From contig CP136066.1 of NCBI GenBank assembly GCA_032622095.1, positions 55,828,609-55,892,608 on the forward strand: 64,000 bases of DNA, written 5' to 3'. Position 1 is the stretch's first letter, and each line of letters opens with the position of its first letter. The notes under the pieces are model-generated. The model did not search any database and was not told the DNA's origin. It saw only the letters and a list, made by a program, of their open reading frames with translations. Positions 51,182 through 62,675 of this stretch are shown here, in pieces. The position numbers and the translations under genes were made by a program. Source of the stretch: Siphonodentalium dalli (lineage: Eukaryota > Mollusca > Scaphopoda > Gadilida > Siphonodentaliidae).

Positions 51182-52680
51182 ATTTATAGTATGTTTTGTT
51201 TTACAGACACCAACACTAAAGAACGCTAGGGGTGAGTGTATCGTATTTTATTCCCAATTAAATTAAATTGTTTTATTCGCATAGATCCGATCAAAGCATG
51301 TTTACATACATTTAGGCCGGTGGTGGTGAGTAGTCTATCAGTTTTTTTGTACTCAGCTAAAAACAATTTTTAGTCAAAGTAAGTTATCAAATATGACATA
51401 CAAGGCAATATAAAGCATTACAAAATAAGCATACATCATATATATGATAATGTAGTAACTTGGTTTGGCATCAACACCCACCGTTGGACACTTCAATGGA
51501 GTCCATTTGAATGTACCACTATTTGTGATTAGCACAAGCCAAAACATCGAGAACAGTCAACACTTTTGTATCACTCACAGGTTTCATTTTCACTAAATAA
51601 GAACTCTTAGACATGATGAAATGTATTCAATACAAGTAAACATATACACGAACAGTCACGGAGCTAAAATACATTGCAACTTCTCTCTAAGATTTTCATT
51701 TAGTCTTATACGTATGTTTAAATTATTCTAGCTTCTCATTACACCATCCTACTCAAACTAGTTACTGATTAGGAGTTCCATATAAATGGACACGGTATAA
51801 GCAATTGCATTATACTATATAGTTTCGAAATGTTTGTCCATCCATGATGTTCGTTTATAAATCATGATCATGTGCTAAAATACGAACGGCCTTCGCGATG
51901 GGTATTGTGGTTAAAATGGTTACATCTGTTAAAACCACAATACAAGGAACAAATATTAAAATATAGACATATTGTGTTATTATACCAATCATAAATATCG
52001 CGAAAATAGCATGTTATTATCAATATCGTACGCAGTGTTAGAAAACAAAAGTCATGTCATGTTATGTTACATTATGTTATTATTAAAAAACATGTGGTAC
52101 CTATTATTTCTGTGTACAATGCGAAATATAAAAACCTACAACCATCGGTGCCTTTAATTATCACCTGTAGCAGAAGAACAATCTGCCACATAATAATTGA
52201 CATTAATTATAGTGAAATAAATTCTGATTCAGAATTAACACACATGAGATGACTTTAACAAAGAATCATACTTGTTGTCAGACCCTCCATGCATGCATGT
52301 CACAATTGAAAAGCTCAGTCACTGCAATCCCAGAATTGATCCATTATAATGTTATTTATGTCCAATCGTTGTATATTCATGTATATGTGAGGGCTGTAAT
52401 AACACATATTGTTTACACTAAGCACGAAGTTGCCGAATATGAGCATGCTCGAATATTATATGATTCTAAAACCATAAGACATCAATTCCCGATTGTTTTC
52501 GTTGTAAGATTTTCCAGAATAATCAGTGTATGGCTGTTTGGTTGATTGGGGTTTATCATCGTTTAAGCCGCTAGGCCATATCACTGCGTTGTCAGTTGTG
52601 CGGGTGGAGGAAAGACCGCGTATAGGGTTAATTTAACCATGAAGAAACCACCTACCCCCGGAAAGACAAGATACACGAAC
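51182..52680. other. Gene-free intronic stretch
   Basis: No exon, RNA or mobile element is supported. Small frames (51972-52252, 52249-52545) lack recognisable domains. Confidence 0.4.
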
Positions 52681-53167
52681 CTGTTGACTTGAAACATATT
52701 TTATTTGCAAAATATACAAAAGGGATTGGGGCACAAGTTTTTGCAACTTATGAAGCCCCTCTCCTAATACAATATTGTAACACACATGTGATCAAGATGA
52801 CGGTACAAACTTATTTACATGGTGAGAAGTTATGGGAGATATAGTGTGTAGCGCCTTCCAGAGATGATCCAACATGAGATTGCTTCTTATCTGTTAGAAA
52901 ATTTGTATTTGAAGAATGTCACTATTTTATTAATGTTGGAATGATTGACAAGTGCCAATATATTATCTATTCTAAGCACTTTTATGTTGGTTGTAAAATA
53001 TAATGGTACACTTGATTCGTTCTCTATTTTGTTATTGTTGTGCTCTGGAAGGCAATACAGATGATAAATCAGAATGAGATGTTTGAATGGGAGGTTTGTC
53101 CACTTGTGAGGTAAAAGTTGAAATTCCGGAAGCAAGTATAGATTCGCAAATAAGATAAATATAATCA

Positions 53168-54856
53168 TTAGGGGTCAAAACGCTTAGTCGATGCAATATA
53201 TTGCTGTGTGATGGAAAATAGTTTCATATTTTGTTGGGACGAGTGATAAGGTAATCCACACATGAGTTCTGAAATATGGCTTACTTTGAGATTTACGCGG
53301 TCTAGTTTCTCAAAGAGAACTGAGCGCTCACGTTGGTACAATGGGCACATGAAGAAATAGTGATATGCGTCTTCAGATCTATTTCCACATGAGCATGCTG
53401 GGCTGTCAGCGATATAATTATTGAACATATCACATCGGAGTTCACTGCAAAAATTACGTATGCGACAATGAAAAATGTTGTATTTCCTGCGTCCAGCATA
53501 GAAATGTAGAGGGGGGCTGATTGTGGGATCTATATGATACAAGTTGGTTTTAAAGGTAGAAGATTGATCAGCATCGGTGATTACTTTGGGAAGCTTATTC
53601 CATTCTAACACCATCGCTGGAAAAAAGGACTGTTTGAAGTGTTCAGTATTGCAATAGTATGAGTAAAATTTACCGGGGTGTCTCCAATTATAATCTGCAA
53701 CCTCGTGTGATCTGGGGGGAAGTGTATTGGCTAGATAAGAGGGGGCTAGATTATTGATTATTTTATAGAGTGCCTGCAGTTTATGTAGTTGACGTCGTTT
53801 ATTGAGTGATGGCCATCCGACCTCCTGTAATACCGTGTTGTCCGAAGCAGAACGGGTGATACCACTGACTATCCGTCCAGCGTCGACATGAAGCCAGTCA
53901 AGCTTCTCTAACATATAATTTGAGGCATTGTCCCAGACGGCGTCTGAATAATCAAATAAGGGTAAAATATATGTTTTGTAAATAATTTCAATGGTTTTCC
54001 GGTTGAGTTGATATTTAATCCGTCGGAGTTGAGACAGACGTGAGGCAATTCTTTTAACAGACCCTTCAATGTGTGCGTTCCATTTGAGATTTGATTGGAG
54101 TTCCAGACCTAAGTGTATATGCTTGTCCACGAAGTTGATTGAATTTCCTACGAAATTGAGGTTTGGTTTCACTGTTGAGGGCGCAACTAATGAAAAGGAC
54201 ATGCCAACTGTTTTAGTTGGGTTGAAACTGACCAACCAGTTTTGGGACCACGCTGTAATTTTGTCTAAATCGCTGTTCATAGTATGTTCAAGTATATTAA
54301 GATCAAAGTGACTGTTCGTGAGGCAAGTATCGTCGGCATACATTCTCGTTATTGATTCAATACCGTCGGCTAAATCATTTATATAGACTAAGAACAAAAA
54401 CGGCCCCAGGATTTATCCTTGTGGAACTCCCGCTGGGATGACCTCGTATTTTGAAAATGTGTCATTGATTAGGACCCTCTGCGTCCGATTTTCTAGGTAG
54501 TTTTCTATCCAATTTAAAATATTTCCTTCTAATCCATAAGCATTTAATTTGTGTATCAGTCCCCTGTGCCAAACTCTCTCAAAGGCTTTGGAAATATCAC
54601 AGAATATAGAACATGTAAGTAGTCCTTTGTCAAGGGATTGGCACAGGTTGTGATATAGGTCTAATAGTTGGTATGTTGTACTATGACCTGTGAGAAATCC
54701 TGACTGATGGAAGTATAAAAGTTCATTTTCAATGAAAAATTTACTAATCTGTTTCAAAACCACTTTCTCAAAAACTTTAGCCACACATGGTAGAAGGGAA
54801 ATTGGTCGGTAATTTTTGGCTTCCGCTGGATCATCTTTTTTGAAAATCGGGATCAC
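53168..54856 (-). pseudogene. LINE reverse transcriptase with a single in-frame stop
   Basis: One continuous frame of about 560 codons but for the TAA at 54413-54415. It includes the RT palm (SKAFERVW; YADD near 54335), the thumb and the C-terminal CxC...H...C segment, and stops at 53168. The upstream linker is in another frame. Better preserved than the LINE at 30301-33581, so probably a younger insertion. Confidence 0.9.
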
Positions 54857-55351
54857 GTTTGCTGCTTTCCAGGACTCTGGGAATTTCTCAGAGTTGATAT
54901 ATTTCCTGAATAGACGGACGAGTGGTTGAGCTATTGATTTTGAGCATTATAACACTAATCCCATCATGGCCATGGGCTTTGTTAAGTTTAAAAGATTTGA
55001 TGGCTGATTCAACCTCTGATTCTGTGAAAACCAAATCTGGCATGGTGTTTGCGGTGCGCTTCGGAAAATGAGGCAAGTTATGATTGGCATCATTAATGGT
55101 AGAATTTGCAATAAAGCTTTCGTTTAGAATTTTTGCTTTGTCGACATCGTCAATTGCATATGTCTTATTGTTGGCAATTATAGTGCCGGAAGAACTGTAT
55201 AGTGGGGGGATGTTTTTTGCTCGTTTCTTGTTTAGTAGGTAATGTATTATTCTCCAAAAGTCTCGTGGGTTAGATGCTTCTCTTATTCGTTCTTCGATAT
55301 TTTCTTCAAATTTGACTTTCGCGTGCTTCTTCATGTTATTGACTTTGTTCC

Positions 55352-56185
55352 TTATGTTTTTATATTTTCTCCAGGGTTATTTGCCTTCATGGCCTTTTTC
55401 CTTACTCTGTCGCGTTTTCGTATCTCAAACCGGATGTCCGAATTGAACAAAATTTTGTCGGATGTTCTTACTGTAATGCATGATTGTGGAATTGTTTTCG
55501 CCATTATGGACAGGAATTCTAGTTGAAAGTTATTGGCAGCTGTGTTCACATCAGGTGCACTTTTTATGAGGTCATCCCAGTCGACATGGGCAAGTAGATT
55601 GTTTGCACGAGAAAAATTACCTTTTCTGTAGTTCCATACTTGTCTAGGAAATGACGTTGCGGTAGTATTTTGAAATGATATTGTGGCATATACACCTAGG
55701 TGGTCCGAAACTCCGAGATTTAGGACATCGGAGTCTATTAAACGGAGTGAGCTTGAGGTCAAAATTGGGTCAAGCAATGTACTTGAGGTGCTGGTCACTC
55801 TAGTTGGGACTTTTATAGCATTTTTCATTCTGAAACCATCCGTTATCTGTTTTAGCTTCGATGAATTATCCATGAAATTCGAGTTAAAATCCCCTGTGAT
55901 GACCACATATTCGGAAATATCAAGAGCGTCAGAAATTGAGGATTCCAGGAGTCCCCAATAATTTTGGGTACAGAATTGATCAGATCTGTACGATAATCCA
56001 AGAACAATGCGAGTTTTCTTTGAGTGGATTTCGAACCAGAGACAAGAAGAATCAAATTCCAATTCAGGTTTACGATTAAATATTAAGTGGTCGGCGAACA
56101 TTACACATATTCCGCCACCCTTTGAATCACGGTCTTTGCGAATGGGAGAACAATAACCATCGATTTCTAGTTGGCTAGAATGGTA
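55352..56185 (-). pseudogene. LINE endonuclease domain, N-terminally truncated
   Basis: Opens with LEIDGY and GGGICV-type residues just inside 56185, then TGDFNSNF (near 55890), DPILTSS, and GVSDHLGVYATI. The catalytic D, N and SDH residues are retained. It shifts frame near 55340 into the linker. Confidence 0.85.
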
Positions 56186-56356
56186 AGAGCCTGTTTACCA
56201 TCCCTTATCGTGGATCACGAATCCGTTCTTGTAGGGGTTCGAACACTCTGCCGATTGGACCACCGGGCACCCTCAGTATATTGCCATTACTATTTTATGA
56301 ATATGACATGTAAAATAAAAATATTAAATCATTATTGTATCTTATTCCATACCCAG

Positions 56357-57003
56357 ACTGCAAAGACTTGATGGACGCCGGCTTCGGAACTGATGACGTG
56401 TACACCATCAACCCGGGTGGTTCAGGTGAGGTGAAGGTCGTTTGTGACATGACGACCGACGACGGAGGCTGGACAATATTTCAACAAAGATCCAACGGCC
56501 TGGTCGATTTTTACCGGAATTGGACAGAATATGTTGGGGGATTCGGCAGCAAATCGATGTGTGGCGGTGAGTACTGGCTAGGCTTGGAAGCGATTCATCA
56601 ACTAACCAACATGGGCCCCACTGAGTTGTATGTTAAACTCACTTCAGCTGCTGGAGATGACAGATATGCTAAGTACTCTAACTTCGCCCTCGGTAATGAC
56701 GCTAGCCTCTATGCGATCACAACAACATGGGGAGAAGGAACAGCAGGCGACTCCCTACTGCACCATGAGGGTCGAGCATTCAGCACTTATGACAATGACC
56801 ACAGCGACCAGCCGGTCAAATGGGGTGTGTGTTCCATCAGATTTCACGGGGCGTGGTGGTTTTCATACTGTCTTAAGTCCAACTTGAACGGCGCATACCT
56901 CAACAACGCCGTCGTTCCAGAAGGAGAAGGAATGCAATGGGAGGCAGCATTTGGTTACTATCACTCTGTGAGAAGCACAACCATGATGATCAGACGCAAG
57001 TGA
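56357..57003 (+). CDS. Fibrinogen C-terminal domain exon (FReD gene, last exon)
   Basis: Opens after CCATACCCAG with a split aspartate codon (phase 1). The peptide is a full fibrinogen-like domain of about 215 residues: DCKDLMDAG, YTINPGG, CDM-T-DGGWT-FQQR, W-EY--GFG, GEYWLGLE-IH-LT, then the calcium-site segment STYDNDHSD, and CSIRFHGAWWFSYC-KSNLNG near the end. Cysteine spacing and the GAWW block fit ficolin, tenascin and FREP-type domains. It ends at TGA 57001-57003. It would bind carbohydrate or acetylated ligands if the usual family function holds. Preceding exon: 39673-39975. Confidence 0.92.
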
Positions 57004-57503
57004 GAGACACGACAGAAGATGTCACAAGAGAGAAGCCAAGTGCCAACAATGATTGGTGTGAGTCTGTGCTCTATCTGATAGACCATGTATGGGAGGCTGT
57101 TATTCACGATTTTATTTCTGTTTAAAATCTTGATTTGTTCTATAGCAGGGACGTTGTCGTGTGGCACGGGGGTACCTATATTCAGGGTAAACGTTTTGTT
57201 ACCAGCAAATGTAAAGGTTGAGAGCCAGTAGTTTCCTAAAACATCATTCAGGACATCTGATGTAAACATGACATCGATTGGAACATTTTCTTTTCATTTT
57301 AATAGTAATTTAAGATTTAGAGACATCTGGTGGGTTCAATCGTTATTACATTAGTTCTAACAATGTCGTAGGTTATAATAACTCCACCAATAGAAGGGGA
57401 GTTTCGATGTCCTAGGAAGTGTCCTGATATACAAAGTGGTTACATTTCACGTTTCGGAACTTGTCACAAAATTCTAAAGGTCGGTGAACATAAAAGGAAA
57501 CGT

Positions 57504-57569
57504 ATTAAACCGAAAGAAAAAATGAAAAAAAAAATAATATATATAAAAAGACAATATAATACGAATAAA
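57504..57569 (+). terminator. Candidate poly(A) signals of the FReD gene
   Basis: ATTAAA at 57504-57509 and AATAAA at 57564-57569, about 500-560 bp after the stop. Another AATAAA is at 58149-58154. Which is used cannot be told. Confidence 0.3.
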
Positions 57570-58850
57570 ACAGCTTAAACCGACTGAAAGTTTCTTTTGC
57601 TTACTTTTATAACAATTTACTCTAACCATGACTAGTACATTGTACATGTACATGTATTGTTGACAATTTGAACGCTGATATCTTTTAAAAATGGCTAGAT
57701 ACATGTATAATTCGCTCTGCGCCCCTCCTAGTAGTACCATACCACGTCCTTGCCGAATAGATATAACCTCTATGGTGCACACTTACTATAAGCCTCCTGG
57801 ACTTTACATCATTTGACGCACGTTATCCAGCGTGTACGCCACATGCATGCAGCATTGCTTGTGGTCATGGTGCCCTGGATTATGCAAGAACAATTCTAAA
57901 GAAAATGTGACACATTGGCTTTTAGTGTTTGCTGTGTTAGTGTGGGAGTTTGTGTGTTGTTTATTATAATATTTGTTTTATGTTGATTTTTGGAATATTA
58001 AAATTCTTTGAATTTTCGATCCCTTTGAGTATTTATCCAAAAATATGACTATCAGAGGGTGTTACTCTGAGTATATTAGAACGAGATTACCAATGTTCAA
58101 GAACATACATGTATTACAGAGACCATTATTGTCGAATAATGTAATTAAAATAAACTTTGACAAAAAGTGAAGGATATATGGATAACGTAATTCTATCTTC
58201 TCAATCCGTAATAATGTCAACTGCATTGGAATAGTATTTTACACGAGAGAAACTGACACCAGATCGGTGCTCGGATAGCATACATTGTATGCCATGGAAT
58301 CACACATGGCGTGCTTTACCTAGGTCGAAATGAACCTGGCCGAAATTACATTGACCGACTTTAATGTTCATCTTCATGTATTTGAAATCATGTCCGAAAA
58401 TAACTGCCAAGAAATGTTTCAAGCCATCCTATAGCCCCACCTTTTAAAACGTGCGGCTACGTCCCTCCATTTTGGATTTGGTGTACCCTTTTGGCTTAGC
58501 GTAGCATTTCATGCATATATGAACGTTCGAGAACTTACATCGCACAAGAATTGTCACACCCTCCTGGCGCCACTACTTAAACAAACAGCTACATCCCTAC
58601 TTTGATTTTGGTTTGAAAATTAATAAATTATGTTGGGAGAATATCAAGCTTTCGTTTGACACCGAAACGAGTCCTTAAACTGTGATATTATTCGAGAAAT
58701 AGCAGTTTTCACGCACAAGTTTCAAATCTTGTTCAGCGGGTTGTCACACGTTCCATATCAGTAGTATAGTCTACGTTTTCTAGTATACCGATTGACTTGA
58801 CTTTGCTCCCCTCCCGTTCCTGTGCCAGCCGGGATTATAGGTCACGACGC
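57570..58850. other. Gene-free stretch
   Basis: No exon, RNA or mobile element is supported. Composition is ordinary for the window. Confidence 0.4.
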
Positions 58851-58854
58851 GTGG

Positions 58855-59125
58855 GTGTATATATCGGTGAATGTTATCACGCGTTATCATGGCGGGTACG
58901 TCTAGGTCAAGGACGAAGAAAATAATTCCGCAACAAGCGGGCCGAGGTTATCACGAGAACAGCGCGTGAATATAGGGGCGTGTATGTCTAAGTTATATAT
59001 AACAAATCGGCGAAGGTTATCACCATAAACGCGCGTACGTCTAGGTCCCGGGCAAACAATTCGGCGAAGGTTATCACGAGAATAGCGCGTCACGTGTATG
59101 TAAAAAAATATTTCCGCAACAAATC
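58855..59125 (+). repeat. GC-richer tandem repeats, about 60-80-bp units
   Basis: About four units of CGGCGAAGGTTATCACGAGA, AGCGCGT and TACGTCTAGGTC. Richer in CpG than its surroundings. The minus-strand frame 58902-59135 follows the repeat. Confidence 0.8.
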
Positions 59126-59156
59126 GGCGGGGCACGGAGCCAAGGTTTTAATGGGG

Positions 59157-59617
59157 TAGGGTATAACTGAACGATAAACGCGGTAGGGTTTGTACTACAG
59201 CACCTGGTAAATAATTGTTAATTAATAGTCACAGACATAGACTATAAAACGCGAGGTATCTGTTAATTAGCTGACGTTTCTATTTTGAGTAAAAACAATT
59301 TCGTTTAGTGTGTGTGTATCGGTTTAATGGGGTAGTGTAGGACTATAAAGATGTTCGGCTCACGAGAACAAATACTGTAACCGGCTGAAGCTATATCTCT
59401 GACGCCCGTTTCGTTTGGTCTGACGCCAATAAAGAGGGCGGGTATATATGAAAGGCTCAGTATATAGGGTATAACTGAACGATAAACGCGGTAGGGTTTG
59501 TACTACAGCACCTGGTAAATAATTGTTAATTAGTAGTCATAGAGATAGACTATAAAACGCGAGGTATCCGTTAATTAGCTGACGTTTCTATTTTGAGTAA
59601 AAACAATTTCGTGTGTG
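59157..59617 (+). repeat. Duplicated 155-bp segment, 308 bp apart
   Basis: TAGGGTATAACTGAACGATA at 59157 and 59465, followed by GTAGGGTTTGTACTACAGCA, ACGCGAGGTATC and TGACGTTTCTATTTTGAG in both. A few substitutions only. Confidence 0.95.
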
Positions 59618-59934
59618 TGTATAGGCAAGGGATCAATAGTAGAATTAAAACTGCTGGACGTTAATGGCAAGCTTTTATTAGTAGTAGATATCTGTCAGAA
59701 GTTCCCGGTAAGCTCTCACTAGAAGTAGAAGGTGCAGTAAATCTATATGTATATGGCAAGCTGTCCGAAGTAATAGGGCACTAAATCCTCTACTAGAAAT
59801 ACAAGCTACTACAGATGTGTTGGACTGTGGCAGCAAGATCAGAGGAATCCTCATCGCGTATTACTATACATACAAATACCTCTATAGTGCGGGTGGTAGA
59901 TGGTTATGAATTGTGATTATATATAGTGAACAGA

Positions 59935-60230
59935 GAAAATGTTGGCACACACCTATAAGTCTAACACCTATATACTTGCGATGGAAATATTACCAGGCAA
60001 CATCTTATGTATGCTCCAGTCTATTTTACTCTTAATTATCATTGTGTACGTATCCCAGCTAATATATTGTAGAGTGAGGCGCAATGCCAAAAAATGTTGG
60101 CACTGACGACCAATAAGTCGAGCACCTAGATAATTGCCCGTATATACTGCCAGGTAACCGACGTATGTATGCTCTGATCTATTTTAGTCTTAATTATCCT
60201 TATGCATGTATGTCGGGAGCCAATATATAT
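59935..60230 (+). repeat. Imperfect tandem duplication, about 150-bp unit
   Basis: AATGTTGGCAC, AAGTC, TGTATGCTC, CTATTTTA and CTTAATTATC occur in the same order in both halves. Ends just upstream of the zinc-finger gene. Confidence 0.7.
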
Positions 60231-60360
60231 ATATATATTGTACCGGTTTTAGTCTACTTTCCTATGCAGGTAAACTAACACTACAGAGTTTTGCAAAATC
60301 AGACGACAGAAATACGAGCTTTATTGTCAACAGGCGGAATTTCTAAACGGAAATAACACA

Positions 60361-61291
60361 ATGGTATGTATATATTTTTTTTTCCTCAACAATATAGTCA
60401 TGTCATATATCAAATTACTCGTCTCGAAGTATCGACTACAACGCAGCAACTTTTATCAAAATTGTACGTACCTATTTGGAATTAATTAAAGAAATGTTAT
60501 AACACTATTTCCAAATGCTAGACGTTGGGGTTATATTACTGCCCTATATCAAAAAGGTTTTTTATTCGTTTTTTTTTTTTTTTACCTTCTTCTTCTTACT
60601 CCTTGTATTACCTTTTAGGAAATCGACCGCGACAATGAACTATCACCACCACCACCACTATCAACTTCTATTGTATCAAACACAAAGATATATCAAGAAA
60701 AATGTCCAAAGTGCGAATATATGTGCCAATCAAATGTCGACAAGCTTAATCATGAAGATTTACATTGGATAATATCTGCCAAACGTATTCCGTGAGTATT
60801 ATCTTTGTATGTATAGTTGTATTTATTATACCTAAATAATTTTCTAATTGTAGGGGAAATAAATTCTGTGGAAGTCAATTATTTATTTACTTCTATTTAA
60901 AGGTTACTCCCAGTGAATTCGCCTGCAGTCAGTGTGATAAGGTGTATACTCAGAAGAAAACCCTCTCTCGCCACCTGCGGGCACAACACGACGGTATTCA
61001 ATACCCGTGTTCAAAATGCGGTAAACTGTTCAAATACAGAAGCGATAGCGTGAAACACGAGAAGGTCTGCGCAAGTGTGTTCCAATATCACAAGGTATGT
61101 ATGATATATGTTTAATGGTAAAAAATAAAAATAAATTATCCATTTGATGTAGGTGGGACAGATATTATGTAACTATATACGACGTAGTATCAGTATTTTT
61201 TATTTATTTTCAGGAGGTCGTATTCGCCGCAGCTAAACAAGCGAGACAACTGATCACAACACAAAAATTAGTAATATTTCTGAAGCCTTGA
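60361..61291 (+). CDS. Spliced C2H2 zinc-finger protein, 164 residues
   Basis: Exons: 60361-60363 (ATG only, then GTATGT donor), 60619-60791, 60854-61094, 61214-61291 (TGA). Introns are bounded by GT/AG and the joins keep frame: total 495 nt, 164 residues. Zinc fingers: C30-x2-C33...H46-x3-H50; C83-x2-C86...H99-x4-H104; and C111-x2-C114...H127-x3-C131, a C2HC variant. A PPPP stretch precedes finger 1. Fingers 2 and 3 follow the usual FxCSQC and YPCSKCGKLF pattern. Likely a nucleic-acid binding protein, possibly a transcription factor; the target is unknown. The 62-nt intron 2 is short, and an alternative acceptor at 60902 would break frame. No ATG-initiated single-frame ORF exists, so the gene is invisible to an ORF scan. 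Confidence 0.75.
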
Positions 61292-61352
61292 GTGGGTTGT
61301 AATACACAGTGTAAATTTTCATTATTGCTACCATTTAAGGAAACATACCCCC

Positions 61353-61968
61353 GATAGGGCTACTATGCGAACACATGTCTATATTAATTTCACATATTCC
61401 GTACCGATCATTCATATATACTCCAAGCTCTCTGTTAATACAGAGGCATCAAAACATTGGTCTGGAAAAGACCTACTATGTTGATGCGTGTATACATATT
61501 TACTTGATGTATTCTTTAATCATTCATTTCTCTTTATTATCGTTCATTTATAGCATTATTAGAAGAAATTTAGTCTAAAATCTCCATTACATAGAGACAA
61601 TAAAGAGCCCATATGGTGTAGACTAATACATAAATACTTACTTCATGTATTCGTTTCACCAATTATATGTATTGTACATCCTATACATTTAGTCTGTTAT
61701 ACAGAGGAAACAAAGCATATACTACGTGGCAGTTTCATATGACGATAAGACCTACTATGTGAACACATGTGCATATTAATTTCACATGTTCTTCTCAAAA
61801 CGCTTTATTTTATACGGGGGTATCAAACATTGGTCTGGAAAAGGCCTGCTATGTGGACGCGCGTATACATATTGACTTCATATATACATTCATAGTTCAT
61901 TTCTCTTAATTATCGTTCATTTAATAGCATTATTAGTAGAAATATAGTCTAAAACCGTCGGTATATGG
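61353..61968 (+). repeat. Tandem duplication 3' of the zinc-finger gene, about 385-bp period
   Basis: CTACTATG-GAACACATGT, TTGGTCTGGAAAAG, GTATACATATT and TAGCATTATTAGAAGAAAT are found in both halves (61353-61605 and 61738-61968). Confidence 0.8.
61599..61604 (+). terminator. Candidate poly(A) signal of the zinc-finger gene
   Basis: AATAAA about 310 bp after the stop codon at 61291. No closer canonical signal is seen. Confidence 0.35.
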
Positions 61969-62019
61969 AGAATATATAGCGTCAATACTGTTTTATTGTT
62001 GGTAACTCAAATTATTGCA

Positions 62020-62140
62020 TCATATATCGCAACTAAACAAGCGAGACAACTCATAAATTCTTAATAGTTCTGATGTCTATGGCAGTTCACAGAGTGTATA
62101 TTTTCATTGTTGTTACCATTTTAGTGCATACATTACTGAT
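62020..62140 (+). pseudogene. Decayed copy of zinc-finger exon 4 region
   Basis: CTAAACAAGCGAGACAACT at 62033 matches 61231 within the last coding exon, and the following AGTGTA-ATTTTCATT and TACCATTT match 61308-61336. The frame is not preserved and no zinc-finger exon accompanies it. Confidence 0.7.
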
Positions 62141-62189
62141 TTCTGTGTAAGAACGCTGGTCTCCATTGTTGTTATGATTGTGCCTATAA

Positions 62190-62660
62190 CTGTCCATATT
62201 CTTAAAGCAAGTACGGTACCTCTATGTGATATGATGTATAAATTTTTCCATTTTCATAGGTAAATCACGTATAAACGCTCTTTAGTGTATAGTTAAACTG
62301 AGTTTTCACATGCAGGGCTATGTCTTTGTGGACTATATACGTGGTATACTTCAGTATATACACGAAGTGAATGTGTTCTAAGTATGCGTATCTGATTTAT
62401 GTATACGTCCGTGTTTCTTAAAGCAAATCCAATACACATTAGTGCGTTATATTATGATGTACATTAAGTGCCCTTTTCACTGTTAAATCAAGTAAAAAAG
62501 CCCTCTACTATAGTTAACTATTCAGTTCCACATACGCTATAAGCTCTATGGTGGTCCGGTGTGTCTTATCAATATGCCATTATATGCACGAATGTAATGT
62601 GTTCAAATATGTGGGTTATGATGTATACTTTAATGTTAAAGTATATAAGCACTCTTTAAG
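62190..62660 (+). repeat. Imperfect tandem repeats, about 230-bp unit
   Basis: TAAAGCAA, ATGATGTA, TTTTCA, AAATCA-GTA, ACTATAGTTAA-like and GAATGTGTTC segments recur in order. No gene supported. Confidence 0.5.
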
Positions 62661-62675
62661 ATATGCATATGCAGA

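Larger units (their letters stand above)
52690..56190 (-). mobile_element. Second LINE (Jockey/CR1-type), 5'-truncated
   Basis: Read on the minus strand: endonuclease with GDFNSN, LDPILT and SDHLGV (56185 to about 55350); linker and start of the RT (55334-54888); RT with NYRPISLLPC, FCDISKAFERVWH, a GVPQG motif and MYADDT (54856 to about 54200); C-terminal cysteine region CSCGNRSEDAYHYFFMC (near 53370). A further 480 bp of 3' sequence ends near AATAAAATATG at 52690. There are two frameshifts and one in-frame TAA (54413-54415) between GVPQG and LGPFL, where a serine codon is usual. The N-terminal part of the endonuclease is missing. It lies inside the presumed FReD intron, opposite in orientation. 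Confidence 0.92.
39976..56356 (+). other. Presumed 16.4-kb intron of the FReD gene
   Basis: Bounded by a donor GTGAGT and the acceptor CCATACCCAG. It holds tandem duplications, two 0.5-kb family copies, two MITEs and a minus-strand LINE. The donor is phase 0, but the fibrinogen exon needs phase 1, so either a small exon is missed here or a different donor is used (a weaker GT at 39980 gives phase 1). I found no convincing extra exon. Confidence 0.5.

Noticed and set aside
54069-54311. Plus-strand frames over the LINEs (also 31697-32026, 55242-55526, 55683-55961)
   Set aside because: They are antisense shadows of the reverse transcriptase and endonuclease frames.
56961-57269. 102-codon minus-strand frame after the fibrinogen exon
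   Set aside because: It overlaps the 3' end of the exon in antisense and has no recognisable domain.
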